A stretch of 64,000 nt of DNA from Symsagittifera roscoffensis (Eukaryota > Xenacoelomorpha > Acoela > Convolutidae): contig NC_087063.1 in assembly GCF_963678635.1 (NCBI RefSeq), positions 39,262,759 through 39,326,758 on the forward strand, read 5' to 3'. The translations under genes and the position numbers were made by a program. Below the pieces are notes generated by a model, which was given only the letters and a program-made list of their open reading frames with translations, was not told the DNA's origin and did no database searches. How positions within the stretch are numbered: the first letter of the stretch is position 1; every line of letters starts with the position of its first letter. Shown one piece after another: positions 58,500 to 64,000 of the stretch.

Positions 58500-58830
58500 T
58501 AGCAGGTTATACAATGGGAGCTTATCTTCACATCTTCCTTTTGATTGAAGCCAAAATCTCACATTTTTCAAATTTTTTTTTCAAAAACTGTCAAAAACCA
58601 AGTTTACATTGTCCGAGGGCAAAATTTTTGTGCTAAAAACATTTGGGCGTAGCCACTTAGGCATGGGTATTTTTCCACAGCTCTTTCGTTTGATTGAACC
58701 CAAATTTTCAGATTTGTTAGAAGTTTTGGAGACAAGAAAAAAGCTTGAAAAACAGTCAAAAAATCAGAATTACGATATTTCCGAGGACAATATTCTATGG
58801 TAAGAGAAAAATGGGCGTAGCCGTTAATGC
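58500..58830 (+). repeat. ~170-bp tandem repeat array, left part
   Basis: Units contain, in order, GGGCGTAGCC.TTAATGC, a TTTGATTGAACCCAAAATCTCAG-like phrase, a CAAAAAACGGTCAAAAA-like phrase and TTTTCCGAGG. GGGCGTAGCC occurs at 58645 and 58813 (168 bp apart). The array is interrupted by the retrotransposon and continues at 63601. Confidence 0.78.
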
Positions 58831-58848
58831 GTGTGTGTGTGTGTGTGT
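58831..58848. repeat. (AC)n 3' tail of the retrotransposon
   Basis: Eighteen bases of pure GT on the plus strand separate the target duplication from the ORF stop region. On the element strand this is an (AC)n tail instead of poly(A), as in some RNase H-bearing non-LTR families. Confidence 0.85.
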
Positions 58849-58864
58849 TGAGCGAGATGGATGT

Positions 58865-59965
58865 CTAGTCGTCGTCGTTTCTGTCCGAAATCGGTGGGTT
58901 TATCTTGTCCAGGAAGCGTTGCCATATTTCCAGGGCTTTTCTTGGGATGGTGGTCATCTTGTGTAGGTTCCAATCTTCTGGGTAGTGGTTCCTCATGGCA
59001 GGGCAATCTTCCATTATGTGTTCCATCGTTTCTTCGGCTAGCCCGCAAAATCTGCATTCGGATTCAGTTTCATCATTGATCTTTATACGCCAGTAACGTA
59101 TCTCTGTGTGGTGACCACTGCGAAGGCGGCTCAGAGTAACCTGTTCCCGTCGTGTCAGGTCCTCATCTAATGGGAACTTAGGGACTGAGTTGCTGTCACA
59201 GTACACTCTCTTGCATCTTGGGTGTTCCACACTGGTGTTCTTTATGTTTCTTCTTATTTTCGCTTGTGCTGAGTGATAAGTCCAGGGGATGTTGTCTTGC
59301 GACATAGCGCTACCTTCTGCTGCGCATCTGTCAGCTTCTTCATTTCCCCATAGGCCACAGTGGCTAGGGCACCACAGGAAGACGATACCGACTTGTCGCT
59401 CGCCGAGGGTCATGAGGGAGTCAAGGACCTCTCTCTCCAGCCATGAGTTGGGACGCGGGTCACTCGTGATGCTCTCACAGCGTTGAAGTGCCGATTTCGA
59501 GCCGGTGATGATGCGGATCTGGCAGTCATGGTGGTCGTTGGAGGCTACGTGTTTTAGAGCATGATTGATGGCCGTCAGTTCGGCTTGGAAACTGGAGGTG
59601 AGTTTGCCAGCGGGGTGACTCAGCATCGTTGTTTCCTCTTCTGGGTCTGAGGGGACTATCACTACTCCTGCTCCTCCGTTCTTGTTGCTGTCTTGGGCTG
59701 AGCCATCAGTGTAAATATTGAGCTTGTAGGTGTCATGGTTTAGATTGATTGCTTCTTCTCCTGCCTTCTTTTTCGTCTCATTGTCCTGTCGTTTCTCTAC
59801 GTTCGTGTAGGTGAAGGCGCAGTTAGAGAGTTTAGTCCATGGCGCTACGGGATCCGGGAAGGGTTCAGGGTTGCAACCTTCTGTGAATATCTCGTTCCAT
59901 TTGTCTCGGGCATGGTCTCTCCAGTCTGTTTTTTTGTACGCCGGTGTTGTGGCTTCTCTGCAATC
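58865..59965 (-). pseudogene. Retrotransposon ORF part 3: RNase H domain
   Basis: The frame reads DHARDKWNEIFTEG, then the RNase H signature IYTDGSAQ, FQAELTAI, IITGSKSALQ and CPSHCGLWGNEEAD, followed by a C-terminal Cys/His cluster (CRFCGLAEETMEHIMEDCP), ending SDRNDDD with TAG at 58865-58867. In the third motif the usual catalytic Asp (TDS) is Gly (TGS). RNase H normally degrades the RNA strand of the cDNA hybrid. Confidence 0.9.
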
Positions 59966-60936
59966 TGGCGTCTGGGGTTGCTCGGGTCGAGTCGCATCGA
60001 TTTCTCAAGAGCATTGATTGCGATGAACTTGCACCTTTCCTTGATTGTGGGCAAGCCGGCGTCAAGGAGGACCGCTTCGTTCGGCGTCGTCTTCAACTGC
60101 CCGGTCACTGCTCTGCCTGCGAACCTTTGGGCTGCCTCAAGCCTCTCAAGGTTCGTGCTTGACATCCAGGGGTGCCAGACTGCTCCCGCGTACTCCACCA
60201 GAGAGCGGGAAGTCGCTGTATAGGTGTCTCTGAGAAGTCGCTTGGAGTGTCCCCAGTCTGTGCCTGCCAGGTAGAGGAGGACTCGCGATCGCTTCTGGAC
60301 TTTCTTCGTCACATGTTCGGTGTGCGCTGTGAAGGTCATCTGTCTATCATAGTGGAGACCAAGGAACAGGGGGTTCTGGGCTGTCTTAATCGTGGTGTCT
60401 CCAATGGTGATGTTAGGGATCCATCTGGCTTCCTTTGTGTTGGTAGTAAAGAAAGAGCTTTCGCACTTTCCCAGTGAGATCGTGAGCTTCCAGGTGAGGC
60501 TCCACTCGGCAATCTTGTTTACAGCTCGCTGGACTGCTGATTCTGCTTGGCGAAGGGAGGTGCGTGAGGCATATACTGCAACATCGTCGGCGAACAGACT
60601 GGCCGTCACGTCATCCGGAGTCACTTCGGCGAGATCGTCGATGTAGACGAGGAACAACAGGGGTGCAATGACGGATCCTTGAGGAACTCCTTGTCTGAGG
60701 AGCGTCTTTTCGCTCTTGCTGTCTCCGAAGGTGACAAACGCCTGCCGGTTGCTGAGCCATCCTTGGGTCCAGCGGATCAAGGTCTTCGAGAGTCCTTTCT
60801 TTTGCATCTTCCAGAGGAGGCCATCTCTCCAGACTGTGTCGTAAGCCTTACTGTAGTCTTTCGTAGCCAGCACAGTTCTGTTCATAGGCTTCATCTGGAA
60901 CGCATCAGAGACTTGCTGCGAGAGGCGGAGCAGTTG
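59955..60936 (-). pseudogene. Retrotransposon ORF part 2: reverse transcriptase
   Basis: After the frameshift the RT continues with QLLRLSQQVSDAF, DYSKAYDTVW, GVPQGSVIAPLLFLVYIDDL and the catalytic FADD box (SLFADDVAVYAS), then the thumb region with LGLHYDRQM and EYAGAVWHPW. These are the standard RT blocks used in target-primed reverse transcription. The frame stays open to 59845, but from about 59960 the homologous reading moves to the next frame (EATTPAYKKTDW). Confidence 0.93.
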
Positions 60937-63527
60937 GCCTCAGTACTCCTGCGCTTTCTGAAGCCTGCTTGAAGCGGTGTAAGCAGGTTCCTGCTCTCGA
61001 GGTGGTACGTGAGTCTGCTTGTTATTATTCTTTCCATGGTTTTGCCCACTACCGACGTCAAGCTGATCGGTCTGTACGAGTCTGTTTCTTGTGCGGCTTT
61101 CTTGCCCTTGAGGATCGGCCTAATGTCCGCCGTCCTCCAGGTCTGCGGCACCTTGCCACTTCTCCAGACGTGGTTGAAGAGCCGTAGAATATAGTCCTTC
61201 GCAGTTCTGCCAAGGTTCTTCAAAAGGCGCGGGTGGATGTGGTCAGGGCCGCCGGCTTTATTGGCGTTTAGCTTCTTCAGAGCGGCTTCTAACTCGTTCC
61301 CGGTGAGGTCTTGGCTCATCTCTTCCTCCACTGTGGGCGAGCGGAGCGCTTTATTAACGGCTTTCTTCACCCAGCGGTCTCTCTTGCTGATGTGGGTGTT
61401 GCTGGCCTTCTTGTAGCAGCTCTTGAAGGCTGTAGCTTTCTGCCGATTGGTGACTCTGGCTACGCCGTCGTGCATGAGGATCTTCGATTTGTTCTGGGAC
61501 TGTGTGCCATTGCCAAGTTTCCAGATCAGGCCCCACAGGTTGGATCCTTTTGCACCCGTAACTCTCTTCCTCCATATTTCTTGTTTCTTCTCGATCATCA
61601 GTTCGGTGGCTCTCTTGTCGGCGCTGGCGAACTCCTCTGCGTTCCTGTGTCTCATAGGTTTCAGGCGGTCTCTCTCATCGATGGCCTCTTTAATTTCCCT
61701 AGTGAGCCACACTTGGCCAGCTTGACCGACTTTTTTGAGGCCAATATGTTTCGTGGCTGCACCCATGACGGCGGCGTACAGCTCTAGTTCCATCTTCTTG
61801 GTTTCCGACTCTTCACTGTTTCTCAGTTTGTCCTCGACTTCAGCTTTGAAGCCTTCGAAGTCCGCTTCTTTCCAGTTCCAGACTAGGTGGCCTTTAGTTC
61901 GGTTTCTGGTCTTCACTGGGAGGTTAACTTCTGTAATGATTGGCATGTGGTCGGAGTTGAGGCGAGGTTCCACAGTCCAAGTACATCTGTCGGTGAGCTC
62001 GTTGCTGGCTATCGTGATGTCCGGAGAGGCGAGGGCTTCCGACGCTGGGTCTTTCCTAGTCGGGCTCCCATCGTTGAGAACCGTCGCTTCCATGTCAATC
62101 AGGCTCTCGCTAATCGAGGTGCCTCTGTAGTCGTTTCTCGCGTTGCAGTCCCAGAGCGCGTCGTGGGCATTGAAGTCCCCAAGCAGGAGCTTGTTCGATC
62201 TTAGTTGTAGGTTGACTTCTTCCGATCTGTCGCGCCTCCGTTCCAGGACAGGGGATGACTCCGGTGGCAGGTAGATGTTGGTGATGGTCAGTGGATCTTC
62301 GCCAGTAACCACCTCAACTGAGAGTCCCTCTGCTCCTTGGTTGTTCCTTTCCACTGGGCAGTCCACTACTCTGTAGCTCAGGTCGTTTCGGATCAGGGTC
62401 ATGACACCTCCTCCTCTAGCTATTCTCTCGAGGAGTCTGTCTCTTCTGACCACTGTGTACTTGACGAAGCACGGAGAGCTATCGCTCGGGATCATCTTGG
62501 TTTCTTGCAGGCAGCAGATATCGATCTTCTCTTCGTCGAGGTAGCTTTCAAGTTCCATAATGTGTTTGTGGATGCCACCTGCATTCCATTGGAGGACTCT
62601 AATCACATCTTGAGTAGGAGTCTTCGCTGGTTGAGGCAGGGGTACGTCTGCTGTAACGTTGTTGCGGGCGCCGTGCTCAACTTTGCACGGGTTGCAGTTC
62701 CAATCCGGGTTTCGCCTCACTTGCTGTCTCTCGCTGGGCGTGTTGCCAATGCATTGGATGTGGAAGCTTCCTCTGCAGGTGGCACACTGTTTGCGCGGCG
62801 CGTTCCGATTAATTTTCCTTTTGCAGTCCTTGCACTGAGAGGCTGGTAGTTCCGCACTAGTATCTACGGGTGTATCCGAGGTGCCATGCTCGCAGGCGCA
62901 ACACTTCCACTGGTTGCTTCTGCCTCCCGAATATTTCAGGTGGGCCACCGATGACTTACACTCCTGGCAGATGTTTCGCGGGCCTCCGGTTTTAATTGTG
63001 GCTTTGCAGCAGTCACATTTCGCTTTCGCCAATGGTTCTTCTTCAAATGTGAAGGCAGTCTCTTCCACTGGCGTCGCCGTTAGGCAGTGCGTGCAGCTCC
63101 ATGATTCCCTAGTGGCCTCTCTGTTTCTCAAGGCTCTGGGGACGTCTCCACATTGGTAGTGCAAAGTTTGGGAGCACATGCTGCATTTGATGCCTGGGCG
63201 GGTTTTCCGCAGGCCTTTGTCGCACGAGGCGCACTTCACCCAGTCCTTCTCTTCACATTTGACACAGGTGAGGGTGTCTTTCGCGTACGCTTCTTGGGCT
63301 TCGCGTCCACTGCACATCCTTCTCATGTGGAACTTGGCTCTGCACTTGTTGCAACTGAAGTGTTTCATGGCGATGGGGTCTTTGCACCAGTTGCATTTGG
63401 CGGCCGCAGGTCCTGGGTTAGCTTCTACATCTCCGGCCCTTAGTAGCAATTGTCGAGAGGTTAGGGCCTCTGTCTCTCGACTACCCAAAAACCCGACTTC
63501 TTCTTTCTTCGACGACTTTCTCTCCAT
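60891..63527 (-). pseudogene. Retrotransposon ORF part 1: 2A, zinc fingers, endonuclease, start of RT
   Basis: From ATG at 63527: residues 26-40 form the 2A-like QLLLRAGDVEANPGP. Residues ~45-285 hold about four Cys/His fingers of PHD or treble-clef type (C-x2-C...C-x2-C...FH...W.C..C). Residues ~310-540 are an APE-like endonuclease with LQWNAGG, CLQETKM, GDFNAHD and SDHMPI catalytic motifs, which nicks target DNA to prime reverse transcription. RT begins with NKAGGPDHIHPRLLK and PISLTSVVGKTMERI and breaks after FRKRRSTE, where a single-base loss near 60937 shifts the frame and gives a stop at 60891. An upstream in-frame GTG at 63575 exists, but the ATG is the better start. Confidence 0.93.
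63408..63452 (-). other. 2A-like ribosome-skipping motif
   Basis: Codons 26-40 of the retrotransposon ORF encode QLLLRAGDVEANPGP, matching the D-[V/I]-E-x-N-P-G-P rule with the usual hydrophobic stretch upstream. In 2A peptides the bond between the last Gly and Pro is not formed, so a 39-residue leader would be released and the replication polyprotein would start with Pro. Confidence 0.9.
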
Positions 63528-63600
63528 CCCGTTGATGACCCAGTTCGAGGATCTGTGATCCCCCCCACACACCACGAGGAGGTCTGGGTCGTTGTGTGGG

Positions 63601-64000
63601 AGCCGTTAATGCAGGGGACATACCTAGAACCAGCTCTCTCCACTGAACAAAAAAATCTCCTATTTGAGAGGGTAGTTTTTGAGAAGTCACAAAGTTTCAA
63701 AAAACGGTCAAAAAAAATAAATTATTTAACTTTTCCGAGGCCCATAATTTTCTGGTCGAAAAAATTGGGCTTAGCCGCTAATGCAGGGTAGCTCCCTTCA
63801 ACATGTTTTTTTGTTTGAAACAAAAATCTCAGATTCGGGATGGTAGTTTTCGTGTAGAGTCAAAAAAAATTTAAGAAAACGGTCAAAATCAAAGTATTCA
63901 CTTATATTAACTGCTTATGCAGGAGAGCTTATCCTGTTCCACGATCTTATCCGCAATCTGTTCCCTCCATTGAACCCAAAATCTCAGCTTTGGGAGGGTA
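63601..64000 (+). repeat. ~170-bp tandem repeat array, right part
   Basis: This is the continuation of the array, starting with the duplicated target AGCCGTTAATGC. The next unit begins GGGCTTAGCC at 63767 (172 bp after the equivalent point), then a shorter one near 63910. The window ends inside a unit. Confidence 0.78.

Larger units (their letters stand above)
58831..63600 (-). mobile_element. Non-LTR retrotransposon with 2A, zinc fingers, EN, RT and RNase H
   Basis: A 4770-bp insertion flanked by a 12-bp target duplication AGCCGTTAATGC (58819-58830 and 63601-63612). The 3' end is an (AC)n tail (58831-58848), with only about 16 bp between the stop codon and the tail. The 5' UTR is about 70 bp to the first ATG. 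One long polyprotein is encoded, broken by two frameshifts. Domain order is 2A-like motif, zinc fingers, APE endonuclease, reverse transcriptase, RNase H. RNase H after RT places it among I-superfamily-like elements (I, Ingi/Vingi and relatives). The exact clade needs a phylogeny. Confidence 0.96.

Noticed and set aside
61311-63558. Long plus-strand open frames across the retrotransposon
   Set aside because: They are antisense shadows of the GC-richer retrotransposon ORF.
63528-63575. Upstream in-frame GTG as start of the retrotransposon ORF
   Set aside because: A proper ATG lies 16 codons downstream at 63527, just before the 2A leader, and GTG starts are rare in animals.

Overview
The window looks like nuclear DNA of an AT-rich invertebrate metazoan. 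The evidence is spliced genes with GT..AG introns, some only about 43-51 bp long, a dense load of DNA transposons, SINE-like pieces and minisatellites, remnants of an animal Artemis-type nuclease, and a non-LTR retrotransposon of animal type. I cannot name the species. Nothing prokaryotic, and no rRNA gene, CRISPR array or complete tRNA gene, was seen.

Region 1 (832-25672) is a direct tandem segmental duplication: left copy L 832-15600, right copy R 15601-25672, meeting exactly at 15600/15601. The copies are similar by eye but differ by large insertions and deletions. Both carry broken genes. On the minus strand are a DCLRE1C/Artemis-like nuclease pseudogene, an acidic exon, a RING-like half finger, a JmjC-like C-terminus and an unidentified spliced exon. 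On the plus strand is a decayed multi-piece gene of unknown (perhaps transposase-like) identity. Both copies share the same Artemis stop codon, so the gene was dead before the segment duplicated.

Region 2 (26-33.7 kb) has a nearly perfect 1810-bp tandem duplication (26966-28775 / 28776-30585), then an unidentified spliced minus-strand gene (32745-30840) with two in-frame stops and a frameshift, then a broken plus-strand ORF (33021-33716).

Region 3 (34-46.7 kb and 51-58.5 kb) is mostly intergenic. It holds four copies of a ~550-bp element with hairpins at both ends, two of them in a head-to-head inverted pair. It also holds hAT-like MITEs with CAGGGGCGGA inverted termini and 8-bp target duplications, one carrying a nested tRNA-derived SINE, plus several minisatellites.

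Region 4 (46755-50850) holds the one intact-looking host gene: a two-exon, 1101-residue secreted or membrane-anchored alpha-helical protein, tentatively of mesothelin/otoancorin/stereocilin type. A ~109-nt hairpin lies just downstream.

Region 5 (58831-63600, minus strand) is a near full-length non-LTR retrotransposon inserted in a ~170-bp tandem repeat, with a 12-bp target duplication and an (AC)n tail. It encodes, in order, a 2A-like ribosome-skipping motif (GDVEANPGP), about four PHD/treble-clef-like zinc fingers, an APE-type endonuclease, reverse transcriptase and RNase H. Two frameshifts and a changed RNase H catalytic residue suggest this copy is dead. It is the most distinctive system in the window.
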